Part shown: piece by piece, positions 21,688 through 31,510 of the stretch
Numbering within the stretch: position 1 is the stretch's first letter
Layout: the number at the start of each line of letters is the position of its first letter
Source: Trichococcus ilyis
Lineage (GTDB): Bacteria > Bacillota > Bacilli > Lactobacillales > Aerococcaceae
Reading direction: 5' to 3'
DNA length: 64,000 bases
Assembly: GCF_900109135.1 (NCBI RefSeq)
Contig: NZ_FNYT01000007.1
Span: 33,038 to 97,037, forward strand
Made by a program: the position numbers and the translations under genes
Notes under the pieces: model-generated
Seen by the model: the letters and a program-made list of their open reading frames with translations, nothing else
Databases searched by the model: none
What the model was told of the DNA's origin: nothing

Positions 21688-23742
21688 ATGGCATTTTTGG
21701 AAGTTAACCATTTGAACAAATATTATCCGATCACCGACAGCGAACGTTTCCACGCATTGAAGGACATCCAGTTATCCTTCGACAAGGGCGAATTGGTCTC
21801 GATCATCGGCGAGTCCGGCAGCGGCAAATCGACGCTGATGAACTTGTTGGGCGGCTTGGATTCGCAATTCGAAGGCGAAATCGTGGTGGATGGCCAGAAC
21901 ATCGGCCAATTCAAGGAAAAGGAAATGGTCGCTTATCACAAAGAGAAGATCGGTTTCATTTTCCAGAGTTTCAACCTCGTCCCTCACCTTTCGATCCTGG
22001 ACAACGTCACTTTGGCGATGACGCTCTCGAATGTCGACGGCAAAACCCGCAAAGCGCGCGCCAAAGAAGTGCTGGAACAGCTCGGCCTGAAGGATCATTA
22101 CAAAAAGAAACCGAACCAATTATCCGGCGGTCAAAAGCAGCGGGTGGCGATTGCGCGGGCGCTCGTCAATGATCCGGACATCATCATCGCCGATGAACCG
22201 ACCGGCGCACTTGATTCGCAGACAAGCGACCAGGTGCTGGACATCATCCAGGATATCGCCAAGACCGGCAAACTGGTCATCATGGTCACCCACTCGGAGC
22301 GCGTGGCTTCGCGTTCGACTCGCGTCGTGACGATCGACGACGGCAAAATCATCAAGGACGAAAAACGTGAACCGCTGCAGCTGCACGATAATGCTTTAGA
22401 GTTGAAGGCGCGCCAGGAAAACAAAAATCTGAGTTTCTTCGCGGCCATCCGCATGGCTCTGCTGAACATGCGCGAAAAATTGAGCCGCAACATCCTGATT
22501 GCGTTGGGCGGCAGCATCGGCATCATGAGCATCATCCTGATGCTGGCGCTCGGCAAAGGCGTCAACGACTACCTGACCGACACGATGAACGAAAACGTCA
22601 ATCCGATCATCAGTGAAGCGCGGATGACCGAGGACACCCAGTCCGATCCGGATGCAGTCAGCGAGACGGTTGCCGTCGCCGAAGCGGTCCCTGCCCAACA
22701 AACCGGCATGGGCGGTGGCGGAATCGGCGGCAATCTGGCGGCCAACAATCCGGCTGCGCAACTCTCGAAGAACATCCCTTTTGAAGAGGAAAATATCGCT
22801 GAACTCGAAGCCATTCCGCATGTGGAAAAGCTCGAATTGGCGTATGCGTCCTTCTCGATGGGCAGCGATATGGTCGTTTACGAAGGCGAGAATTACCCGT
22901 TCATGAATTTCGGGACAACTTCGGAAAATATGACCGACTCGAACATTCTGCACGGGGCGTTTCCGGAACAGGGCGAGGTGCTGATCACGGAGGAGATGGC
23001 TGAAAATATGGCTGGGGACGCGGAAGCGATGATCGGCGAAGATGTCGAGGTCAAGCTTTCCGTCAACGGCAATGCGCTGAACGGCACCTACACGGTCAGC
23101 GGGATCTACACGGCCGGCAACGCAATTGGTCCTGCGGGCGCGTTCGATTCGGTCTTCATGACTATGGACACGTTCGCGGACATGAACATCGCGAACGGCC
23201 TGACTGTGGAACCGAATGTCGTGTATCTTTTCGCGGATGAAACGAGCAACTCCCAGGAGATCAAGGACGCGATCAGCGGTTTGGGTTATGCGGGGTCCTC
23301 CACCGATACGCTGGCTAAAACGTTCACGAAAATGCTGGATATCTTCACCTATATCCTGGCTGGTGTGGCGGGCATTTCCTTGTTCGTGTCGGCCATCATG
23401 ATCCTGACGGTGCTTTACATCAGTGTCGTCGAGCGGACCCAGGAAATCGGCGTCATCAAAGCGATCGGCGGGCGCAACAAAGATATCCGCCGCATCTTCG
23501 TCTCCGAATCGTTCCTGATCGGCTTGTTCAGCGGGGTGCTTGGTGTCGGCATCGCCGCCCTGCTTTCAGCGATCGGCAATGTCGCGGTCGAACGCATCTT
23601 CGGGACGACCATCCTGCACATGACGCCGACTTACGCTCTGTTGGGAATCCTGGCGAGCGTCATCATCAGCGTCATCGCCGGCGTCTTCCCAGCCAACAAA
23701 GCCGCCAAGCTAGATCCGATCGAAGCGTTGCGGCACGACTAG
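21688..23742 (+). CDS. MacB-like ABC transporter, fused ATPase and permease
   Basis: Product of 684 residues. The N-terminal ATPase (1-230) has Walker A GESGSGKST at 41-49, Q-loop FQSF at 92-95, signature LSGGQ at 145-149, Walker B IIIADE at 165-170 and switch His202. A MacB-type permease follows: helix at about 270-290, a large extracellular domain (about 295-540) and three C-terminal helices ending with the FtsX-like segment and PANKAAKLDPIEALRHD. Such proteins drive export of peptides, lipoproteins or antimicrobials by mechanotransmission. GGAGG precedes ATG 21688. No periplasmic adaptor is expected in a Gram-positive. TetR control is likely. Confidence 0.9.
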   Translation: MAFLEVNHLNKYYPITDSERFHALKDIQLSFDKGELVSIIGESGSGKSTLMNLLGGLDSQFEGEIVVDGQNIGQFKEKEMVAYHKEKIGFIFQSFNLVPHLSILDNVTLAMTLSNVDGKTRKARAKEVLEQLGLKDHYKKKPNQLSGGQKQRVAIARALVNDPDIIIADEPTGALDSQTSDQVLDIIQDIAKTGKLVIMVTHSERVASRSTRVVTIDDGKIIKDEKREPLQLHDNALELKARQENKNLSFFAAIRMALLNMREKLSRNILIALGGSIGIMSIILMLALGKGVNDYLTDTMNENVNPIISEARMTEDTQSDPDAVSETVAVAEAVPAQQTGMGGGGIGGNLAANNPAAQLSKNIPFEEENIAELEAIPHVEKLELAYASFSMGSDMVVYEGENYPFMNFGTTSENMTDSNILHGAFPEQGEVLITEEMAENMAGDAEAMIGEDVEVKLSVNGNALNGTYTVSGIYTAGNAIGPAGAFDSVFMTMDTFADMNIANGLTVEPNVVYLFADETSNSQEIKDAISGLGYAGSSTDTLAKTFTKMLDIFTYILAGVAGISLFVSAIMILTVLYISVVERTQEIGVIKAIGGRNKDIRRIFVSESFLIGLFSGVLGVGIAALLSAIGNVAVERIFGTTILHMTPTYALLGILASVIISVIAGVFPANKAAKLDPIEALRHD

Positions 23743-23752
23743 ATAGAATTGC

Positions 23753-23802
23753 AAAAGCAGCCCCGCTGCCGGATTTGATTCCGGTGCTGGGCTGCTTTTT
23801 TT
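23753..23802 (+). terminator. Terminator after ABC transporter (bidirectional)
   Basis: AAAAGCAGCCC...GGGCTGCTTTTTT stem enclosing an inner CCGGA/TCCGG hairpin. Confidence 0.85.
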
Positions 23803-23827
23803 GGTTTGGTGCCGGAGTGCCGGTGAG

Positions 23828-23922
23828 CTTTGTCGGGCATTTGGGATGCCTTCCTGGGCTGAAGCCCGACAGATACGCGTTCTGTCGCGTGTTTTGCGGT
23901 TTTCGGTAATCATTCAGTCGAC
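23828..23922. repeat. CCGACAG / GCGGTTTTCGG-type element, copy 3
   Basis: TGGGCTGAAGCCCGACAG, TTCTGTCGCGTG, TTTTGCGGTTTTCGGTAATC and AGTCGAC in order. Overlaps the 3' end of GH16 copy B. Confidence 0.7.
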
Positions 23923-25107
23923 TACGATCTGCAGTGTCGCTGCGCGCGCCTGCAGGATGGAGGCGGGAACGCCGATGATTTCCCCTTTGATCCAGCTGTG
24001 GCCGAAAAGCTTCAGCTGTGCCGTTTGCAATGGACCGAGCTTTTCCCATTGGACCCATTGTTGCGTATCGGTGCCGTCGTTGTAACGGAGCGTGACGTAG
24101 GACGGCATGCCGTCGATCCGGCCGTCAGTGATGGTATAGCCGCCCTTTTGCAGCCGGAAGACCGCTTCATCCTGGGAAACGACTTTGAGTGTTGCGACCT
24201 GTTCCTGATCTTCAGGCACTTTTTTCCAGACTTTCATGTAGTCGATCTGGAACACTTTCGGATATGGCGCGGCCGGATCGAAAGGGCCCACCCACCAATT
24301 CTCCTGCCCTTCGTAGGCGGACAGGATCGAAAGCATCGGATAGGCGACCTCGGCTTGGAAAGTCCCGATCAGCTCATCATCGAAATAAAAGACAAAGCCT
24401 TCCGGAGTCCATTCGAACGTGTAGATATGGAATTCATTGCTCAAATCGGCATCACCCACATCAAAGACGAAATGCTGCTCAACCGCGTTCGGATCGCGGT
24501 GCGCATATAGCGAAGCCGTGATGGCATTGCCGAAATTCAGGGAATTTTCGAAAACGTCGAGCTCGATATCCTGCTCTGGTGTGTCCTGGATACCGACGAA
24601 CCACCAGGCACACATGTTGCCGAGGCTGTTCATCATCTTCGCACGGATTTCAAAAACGCCGTACTGCGAAATGAAGCCCATGAAAGTCGGGATTTCGTTC
24701 TGGACGCTCAGCCCGGGCTTGAATTCGTGCAGCCCGGTCCGGTTGCCGGTCATCACGCTGGATGTCCGCACAGTCCCGTCGAACAGCGGGTTCCACGGCT
24801 GCGTTTCCTCATCGATGATCAGGTTCAGGTTGCCGTCCGCCACTTCGTAGACGGCCTCCGCCGTTTCCGGAGTCGGCGTCCAGGAAGCCAAATACTGGTC
24901 GTTCCAGACAGCCGGATTGAGCGGCTCCTCATCGAAATTCTCCTCGAAGATGAGCCGGTAATCGCCGTTGTAGGCCGGTATCGCTTCTGTTTCATCCCCG
25001 TTCGCTTGCCACCCGCGCAGAAATGCGGGATCCGACTGGCGGAGCCAGAAAAAGAGAGCGGCGAAGGCCAGCAAGGCGATGATGATTATTTTTATGTGTT
25101 TCTTCAT
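23914..25107 (-). CDS. Membrane-anchored GH16 glycoside hydrolase, copy B
   Basis: Paralog of the enzyme at 16672, 397 residues. N-terminal hydrophobic anchor at about 6-22. The GH16 catalytic motif is ELDVFE, with Glu182, Asp184 and Glu187. The C-terminal beta-rich Ig-like domain begins near 320 and differs most from copy A. Long identical blocks such as VFEIRAKMMNSLGNM and PAAPYPKVFQIDYMKVWKKV show recent duplication. It lies downstream of lipoprotein copy B on the minus strand with CCGGAG hairpins between, exactly as in copy A, so the whole two-gene unit was duplicated. Likely acts on extracellular beta-glucan. Confidence 0.88.
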   Translation of the reverse strand: MKKHIKIIIIALLAFAALFFWLRQSDPAFLRGWQANGDETEAIPAYNGDYRLIFEENFDEEPLNPAVWNDQYLASWTPTPETAEAVYEVADGNLNLIIDEETQPWNPLFDGTVRTSSVMTGNRTGLHEFKPGLSVQNEIPTFMGFISQYGVFEIRAKMMNSLGNMCAWWFVGIQDTPEQDIELDVFENSLNFGNAITASLYAHRDPNAVEQHFVFDVGDADLSNEFHIYTFEWTPEGFVFYFDDELIGTFQAEVAYPMLSILSAYEGQENWWVGPFDPAAPYPKVFQIDYMKVWKKVPEDQEQVATLKVVSQDEAVFRLQKGGYTITDGRIDGMPSYVTLRYNDGTDTQQWVQWEKLGPLQTAQLKLFGHSWIKGEIIGVPASILQARAATLQIVVD

Positions 25108-25134
25108 TCGGATTCATCTTCTCTCGTGGGCTTG

Positions 25135-25203
25135 GGGCTGACCGGAGTTGGACCGCGATTGTTGGGCTATTCTCCGGTTAATGGTTTCCCCGCCGGAGGA
25201 CAG
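25135..25203. repeat. CCGGAG hairpins within the lipoprotein-GH16 gap, copy B
   Basis: Shorter relative of the element at 17885-18063: GACCGGAGTTGGACCGCGAT, TTCTCCGGTTA and CCGCCGGAGGAC remain. Confidence 0.7.
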
Positions 25204-25225
25204 GGTTCAGTGGCGGCATTTGTTC

Positions 25226-25933
25226 TTAAGGCAGCCATTCGTAGTCTTCAGGCAGTGCAATCAGTTCCGGTGCAGCCTTGTCGCTGATTTCGATGACGTC
25301 CAGAATGAATTCATTTTCCCCGGAAGCCGAGCGGATCCGTTTCAAAGCTGTGCCTTCGAAATAATAGAACATCCGGTCACCGTTGGCGGCGTAGTATTCC
25401 TCGTAGGTGAAACCCAGTTCTTCCCAGGTGCCGACATAGGTGCTGCCGATGTCCTTGAACGGCGGGGCTGCGATGATGCCGGCATCTTCCGGTGTTTCGG
25501 CGGGATCGGCGTTTTCGTTCCGATCGATCGTCCGGTTCAGGTTATCGATTTCGTAGGCTTGCCCGTCCAAAATTAGCGAAGTAGTGTCCGTCCCCTCTCC
25601 GCTGACGCGGATTGCCTGGTCAGCGCCAGAGACGGCGACCGTCAGCGCGCGGTCCTCGAGCGCCTCGCTGGTGAATTGGCGGTAATTGTATTGCGCCACA
25701 TACTGTCTGCCCGCAAAAATCGCGAAATACGGCTCCGCCAGACGGGTGCTGTCTATGCTCGATTCGGTTTCTGCAGATGCTTCGCTGGAGCTTCCCGCGA
25801 TTGACTCGACCACTTCGATTTGACTGCTGGCCGCGATGCTGCTTGATTCGTCCGATGCGGCCCCGTCCTGTCCGCAGGCGGCCAAAAATACGGCGATTGC
25901 CGTCAATGTCCCTATCAAAGCTATTCTTCTCAT
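25226..25933 (-). CDS. Lipoprotein of unknown function, copy B
   Basis: Paralog of the lipoprotein at 18081, 235 residues. The signal MRRIALIGTLTAIAVFLAA ends at Cys20. The same Ser/Glu-rich linker and the same globular domain follow, with identical YYAANGDRMFYYFEG and closely matching ASGENEFILDVIEIS. ATG 25933 has AAGGAGG upstream. Linker and residues around 75-110 are the most diverged parts. It heads the second lipoprotein-GH16 unit. Role unknown; surface binding of the GH16 substrate is a guess from the conserved pairing. Confidence 0.78.
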   Translation of the reverse strand: MRRIALIGTLTAIAVFLAACGQDGAASDESSSIAASSQIEVVESIAGSSSEASAETESSIDSTRLAEPYFAIFAGRQYVAQYNYRQFTSEALEDRALTVAVSGADQAIRVSGEGTDTTSLILDGQAYEIDNLNRTIDRNENADPAETPEDAGIIAAPPFKDIGSTYVGTWEELGFTYEEYYAANGDRMFYYFEGTALKRIRSASGENEFILDVIEISDKAAPELIALPEDYEWLP

Positions 25934-26056
25934 TTTTCCAAAAACCTCCTTAGGCAAAGCAAAAGGTTCATCCGGTTGTTCTGGCTTTTGTTTCCTTGTG
26001 TTCATTATACGCCGGAATCATCGCCGCCACTATGAAAAGCACTTCGCATCGATAAA

Positions 26057-26150
26057 GGTGGCGAAAAGATGGATTTTTTGTCGGTATTCATCTTTCCGGG
26101 CGCTGATTGGCTCGAAAAGATGGATTCTATCAATTTATTCATCTTTATAG
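26057..26150. repeat. AAGATGGAT / ATTCATCTTT-type element, copy 2
   Basis: Two modules: GCGAAAAGATGGATT with GTCGGTATTCATCTTT, then TCGAAAAGATGGATTC with TTTATTCATCTTTA. The GTCGGTATTC linker resembles that of other element families. Confidence 0.65.
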
Positions 26151-26223
26151 CCGCATGAAAAAATGCCGCAATCAGCGAAAATAATGATGGCTTGCGTATC
26201 TTACTTGTGAGTGGGTCATTTTG

Positions 26224-26349
26224 ATGCCCAACAAAGTCGTGAAAAAGACGCTGACGATCCCAAATTATTTGAATGAACTCGGCATCGAAAAAGGCATCAA
26301 CTTCTCTTTGACACTGACAGAGGCTTTGAAAGAAAAATTTGGTGTCTGA
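26224..26349 (+). pseudogene. hicB: HicB-family antitoxin C-terminal remnant
   Basis: A 41-codon frame reading MPNKVVKKTLTIPNYLNELG, IEKGINFSLTLTEALKEKFG and V. This is the ribbon-helix-helix C-terminus typical of HicB antitoxins, lacking the N-terminal RNase-H-like domain and any hicA toxin. No ribosome site precedes the ATG. It lies 79 bp before the Fic gene. I regard it as a decayed toxin-antitoxin locus, although a free DNA-binding peptide is possible. Confidence 0.7.
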
Positions 26350-26428
26350 TTCAGCGGCATCATTCCATAATTAGATGTATAATCATTAGGAAGCACGTTA
26401 CTTTTCCATTTGAAAAGGGGGTTTTGTT

Positions 26429-27244
26429 ATGGACTATCCAGAAGGCAAATTGCCGCCCAGTTATGATGTCGCGGAAAATGAGTTGCCTTATCAGATTAAA
26501 TTGGCGCTATGGCAGACGGCATTTGGCTTGCAAAAAGTGGATGGACTCAGCCCATCCGAGTACATGGTCGAACTGGCCTACGAACATATAGAAGGAAAAA
26601 AAGGATACGAAGCCATTTATCGCGAAATTTCGGATTACCACCGGGAGGCCCAGATGGATGCGGGTACGGTCGAGGCGGATATCGTTTCTCTCCGGATTGC
26701 GGAGTTGTTGGCCGAAGATCACTTCCTGCTCTCCCCTTCCACGCTGTTGGGCATCCATCGGCATTTGTTTACGGATGTTTTCCCGGAAGAAATCCCAGTG
26801 GGCAAGTTCCGGACGGTGAATATCACAAAGAAAGAGCCTGTGCTCGATGGGGAAACGGTCCAATACAGTTCGCATTTCATGATTCAGGATACCTTGGCGT
26901 ACGATTTTGAAAAGGAAAAGAAATTCTCGTACAGTGACCTGACCCATGAGCAAAAAGCACTTCATGCGATGGCATTTCTGGCTGATATTTGGCAGGTCCA
27001 TCCTTTCAGGGAAGGAAATACCCGGACAGTCGCTGTTTTCGGCATCCAATATTTGAGAAAATTAGGGTTCCAAATCGACAATTCGCTCTTCAGCGAACAT
27101 GCCGCCTATTTCAGGAATGCCCTCGTGCTCTATCATTGTCATGGTGAGAAACAGAATAAAGAATTTTTGAAAATGTTTTTCGAAAACTTGCTGTTGGACA
27201 AAAAACATGTACTAGCAGATGAAGACATGTATGTAAAAGAATAA
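26429..27244 (+). CDS. Fic/DOC-family protein
   Basis: Product of 271 residues. Fic enzymes transfer AMP or other nucleoside phosphates to proteins. The active-site loop is HPFREGNTR at 191-199, close to HxFx(D/E)GNxR, with His191 catalytic. The usual beta-flap FRTVNI lies at 128-133. Residues 28-70 (FGLQKVDGLSPSEYMVELA and on) look like a VbhA-type antitoxin helix region fused at the N-terminus, so the enzyme may be self-inhibited. The last motif position is Thr-Arg rather than Gly-Arg. AAAGGGGG precedes the ATG. It is monocistronic with a terminator, next to a hicB remnant. Confidence 0.85.
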   Translation: MDYPEGKLPPSYDVAENELPYQIKLALWQTAFGLQKVDGLSPSEYMVELAYEHIEGKKGYEAIYREISDYHREAQMDAGTVEADIVSLRIAELLAEDHFLLSPSTLLGIHRHLFTDVFPEEIPVGKFRTVNITKKEPVLDGETVQYSSHFMIQDTLAYDFEKEKKFSYSDLTHEQKALHAMAFLADIWQVHPFREGNTRTVAVFGIQYLRKLGFQIDNSLFSEHAAYFRNALVLYHCHGEKQNKEFLKMFFENLLLDKKHVLADEDMYVKE

Positions 27245-27265
27245 GAAAAAATGTTCAAAAGAACG

Positions 27266-27308
27266 CAAAAAAGATTCCTGTCTATTAATGAACAGGAATC
27301 TTTTTTTC
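27266..27308. terminator. Bidirectional terminator between Fic gene and GH4 gene
   Basis: AAAAGATTCCTGT...ACAGGAATCTTTTTT perfect stem with A/T runs on both sides. It can end both convergent transcripts. Confidence 0.88.
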
Positions 27309-27366
27309 ATCAGTTAATACTCATGTAACACCCAACGAACTGGATGCAAGTCGAGATTTCTTACTA

Positions 27367-28719
<1,353 letters not shown>

Positions 28720-28724
28720 TCAGT

Positions 28725-30314
28725 TTATTCTTCAACGATTACTCTATTCAATACCCTATCTACTGTTTTACGAATGCTATTTACCTGCAGACCATAAACC
28801 ACTTGCACATTTTGACCTTTCTTGATGATTCCACTTGCTCCAGTCTCGTTCTTCAAAGTCAGCTCATCCACTTTGTCAGGATCGGCCAGCGTGAGACGCA
28901 AGCGAGAATAGCAGTTCGTGACGGTTTCAATATTCTCTTCCCCGCCCAAAGCAGCCACAATCGTACGCGCCAATCCCAACTCGTTTTCAGGTTCTACTGT
29001 TTTAGATTTCTTTTTTTGATAATCCTTTTTCGAGTACAATTTGGTTTCCTGTCCCGACTCCTCGCGACCGATCGTCTTGTAGTCAAATTTCGTGATCAAG
29101 AAACGGAACAAGTAATAATAGACTACAAAGAAGAATAAGCCGACCACAATGTACATCGGCCAAACGGTCCGTTCTGTCCCGAGTGGAACATTATACAAAA
29201 GGAAATCTATGAATCCATTCGGCCCGATTGCTCTGACATTCAGGACATTCAACAAAACCATGCTCAAACCGCTCAAGCCGGCATGAACAATAAACAATAA
29301 AGGTGCAACGAACATGAACGAGAACTCGATCGGCTCAGTTACACCGGCGATAAAGGACGTCACTGCAGCTGGAATCAAGATAGCACGGGCTTTTGCTTTG
29401 TTTTCAGGACTTGCTTTATGGTACATCGCCAAGCAGGCACCGATCAGTCCAAACATTTTCGAAATTCCGCGGGCATCCCAAATGACGCTCGGTGCTAATA
29501 ATCCACCATCCGCCTTGGCGATCTCAGCAAAGTAGATGTTGCGCGCACCCTCAAAAGTTTCCCCGCCGATTTCAGCGATACCGCCCAATTCAGTGTACAG
29601 GAATGGTGTGTAGACCAAATGATGGAGGCCGGTCGGGATAAGCAGGCGTTCCAATGTTCCGTAAAGGAAGATGCCGAAATTGCCGCTCTGGTTGATCAAA
29701 TTCCCTAAGCTGCTGATGCCGCCTTGGAAGAACGGCCAGATGTAAGTGAACAGGATGCCCAGCAAAACAACAACCGGAATCAGAATGATGAATACGAACC
29801 GGGTCCCGCCATAGATTTGGAACGCATTGTTGAATTCTTTGTCGGCAAAACGGTTATGGACGATTGCGGTGACAATTCCGAGGAATATTCCCAAGAAGAC
29901 GCCCATGTCCAAGACTTGGACACCTAAGACCATCGTCTGTCCGGTTCCTTGCAGGTTACCTTCCACCAGCATGCCTTGCAAGCCCATAAAACGGTTCATG
30001 GCATTGATGAAGACCAGATACCCGAGCAAGGCAATGAATCCGGCCTCCGCTTTTTTCTTGTTGGCTAATCCAACGGCCAACCCGACACAGAATACGACAC
30101 CGAGATTCACTAAAATAGAAACGAGTGATCCGGATAGGATTGTTCCGAATCCGGTTGTAACCGGGTTATTCAAAAACGGCAACACTTCAAGCAATCGTGC
30201 GTTAGTAAAAAGATTTCCGATCGCGATCAAAATACCGGCTATCGGCAAAATTAAAACGGGAATAAACATCGCTTTGGAAAATTTCTGCATGGTGTCCATG
30301 ACTCTCTCTCTCAT
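28725..30314 (-). CDS. malB: PTS alpha-glucoside (maltose-type) EIICB permease
   Basis: Phosphotransferase permease of 529 residues, importing and phosphorylating an alpha-glucoside. The membrane EIIC domain covers about 1-430 (KAMFIPVLILPIAGILIA, GLHHLVYTPFLYTE, AGVTEPIEFSFMF). A Lys-rich linker follows, and the EIIB domain has its phosphocysteine at Cys468 in NCYSRLRL. No EIIA domain is fused, so a separate IIA-Glc must supply phosphate. ATG 30314 has GGAGGG upstream. The leader holds a cre-like site. It is followed by the GH4 enzyme. Specificity for maltose rather than another alpha-glucoside is inferred from the partner. Confidence 0.9.
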   Translation of the reverse strand: MRERVMDTMQKFSKAMFIPVLILPIAGILIAIGNLFTNARLLEVLPFLNNPVTTGFGTILSGSLVSILVNLGVVFCVGLAVGLANKKKAEAGFIALLGYLVFINAMNRFMGLQGMLVEGNLQGTGQTMVLGVQVLDMGVFLGIFLGIVTAIVHNRFADKEFNNAFQIYGGTRFVFIILIPVVVLLGILFTYIWPFFQGGISSLGNLINQSGNFGIFLYGTLERLLIPTGLHHLVYTPFLYTELGGIAEIGGETFEGARNIYFAEIAKADGGLLAPSVIWDARGISKMFGLIGACLAMYHKASPENKAKARAILIPAAVTSFIAGVTEPIEFSFMFVAPLLFIVHAGLSGLSMVLLNVLNVRAIGPNGFIDFLLYNVPLGTERTVWPMYIVVGLFFFVVYYYLFRFLITKFDYKTIGREESGQETKLYSKKDYQKKKSKTVEPENELGLARTIVAALGGEENIETVTNCYSRLRLTLADPDKVDELTLKNETGASGIIKKGQNVQVVYGLQVNSIRKTVDRVLNRVIVEE

Positions 30315-30374
30315 TTGTTTCCCTCCAATATGATTTCTTTAACATGACTACAGTTTAGCGGGAATCCATTGGAA

Positions 30375-30389
30375 ATAAAAGGCTTTCAT
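30375..30389 (-). promoter_or_regulatory. Candidate cre site upstream of malB
   Basis: Minus-strand ATGAAAGCCTTTTAT resembles the catabolite-responsive element but has C for G in the central CG. Confidence 0.4.
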
Positions 30390-30394
30390 AACGG

Positions 30395-30428
30395 TAAAAA
30401 ACGTGTTCCGCAAAGACGAAACACGTTT
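30395..30428 (-). terminator. Terminator of the RpiR gene
   Basis: AAACGTGTT...AACACGTTT stem with a minus-strand T run, 28 bp after the RpiR stop. It separates regulator and PTS transcripts. Confidence 0.8.
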
Positions 30429-30455
30429 CACTGGCTATTCTGTTTTGCTGCTTTT

Positions 30456-31241
30456 TTAGGCTTTTTCTGCCTCTGTCGGTTCATCGACTTCATTGATTTT
30501 TTTCAAATAACGGCTCAATAAGTATTCCATCAGCAACAACGTAAAGGGAAAGAATGTGTTGGGCAACAAATTCCGATCATCCAGCTTATGTTGGTCGGTC
30601 ACCTTAAAATTGAGATCGCTACAATCACCCAACCGGTTGGGCGTTTCCTTCGTGAAGGCTACTGTAAAGATGCCTTCATCCTTTACCCTCAGCACCTTTT
30701 CGATGACACTTTGGGTTTCTCCCGATTTGGAAATGGCTACGAAAGCGCCGATGTTCTTCAGGTTATTCTCCAACACACCGATAGAATCCAATGTGGTTGC
30801 AAGGATGACTTGTTTTCCCAAGAGCAACAATTTTTTGTAGAGGTACTCGGCTGCGATCGCTGAAAAACCGGCAGCATAGATGAAAATGAATTTCCCCTCC
30901 AAATTCAACGCCTTTTCGATGAACTTATCCATATCCTCTATTGAATTATGCTGCAGCACAAGTGCATAATCCAACTGGAAAAATTCGTCTTCCGTCTTTC
31001 CCGCAGGCACTGTTTCGGCATTCACAAGCGGGAGCAAGTGATAATACAGATCGATGAAACCTGTGTATCCCAATTTTTTTGACAAGCGGATGACGGTTGC
31101 AGGTGAGGTGTAATTTTCTTTAGCTATCTGGCGGACACCCTTCTGCAGGACTGTATCCATATTGCTGATGATGTAGGTCAACAGTTTCTGATCAGATTCG
31201 TTTAATTCCTTACCTTGAACTAACTTTGAAATATCTACCAC
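30456..31241 (-). CDS. RpiR-family sugar-phosphate-responsive regulator
   Basis: Product of 261 residues. An N-terminal helix-turn-helix (about 15-75; VRQIAKENYTSPATVIRLSK) precedes a SIS sugar-phosphate-binding domain (about 105-240; FIFIYAAGFSAIAAEYLYKK, VAISKSGETQSVIE). Such proteins sense phosphorylated sugars. It lies directly upstream of the maltose-type PTS/GH4 operon on the same strand but is separated by a terminator, and is its probable regulator. The start is GTG 31241 with AGGGGTG about 11 bases before it. The minus-strand -10 is TATAAT (rc 31277-31282). Confidence 0.88.
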   Translation of the reverse strand: MVDISKLVQGKELNESDQKLLTYIISNMDTVLQKGVRQIAKENYTSPATVIRLSKKLGYTGFIDLYYHLLPLVNAETVPAGKTEDEFFQLDYALVLQHNSIEDMDKFIEKALNLEGKFIFIYAAGFSAIAAEYLYKKLLLLGKQVILATTLDSIGVLENNLKNIGAFVAISKSGETQSVIEKVLRVKDEGIFTVAFTKETPNRLGDCSDLNFKVTDQHKLDDRNLLPNTFFPFTLLLMEYLLSRYLKKINEVDEPTEAEKA

Positions 31242-31437
31242 TCACGGATTCACCCCTAAAGTTTTTGTCCTATCCATTATAACGAAAATTAAGCTGTATA
31301 TACCTATTGGTTCAAAAATATTTGTTGAAATAGCTGAGTTTTTCGATTCGATTTAATTTGCTGCAGTCCGGTGGAGCGATGCGAAATAATCTTTTTGGCG
31401 GACAATTGTGTCGAAAACTTCCGGGCTGTTCAAATCC

Positions 31438-31496
31438 AAAAAGCCCCCACTATTCAAACACCGCGCGCAGTGTTTGAATAGTGGGGGTTTTCTGAT
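31438..31496 (-). terminator. Terminator of scrB
   Basis: A very long stem: GCCCCCACTATTCAAACAC pairs with GTGTTTGAATAGTGGGGG around CGCGCGCA, followed by a T run on either strand. Confidence 0.88.
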
Positions 31497-31510
31497 ATTA
31501 TTCTGTTGCT

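Noticed and set aside
23828-23922. Insertion-sequence ends
   Set aside because: The CCGACAG elements are short, lack a transposase frame, and show no flanking target duplications that I can see.
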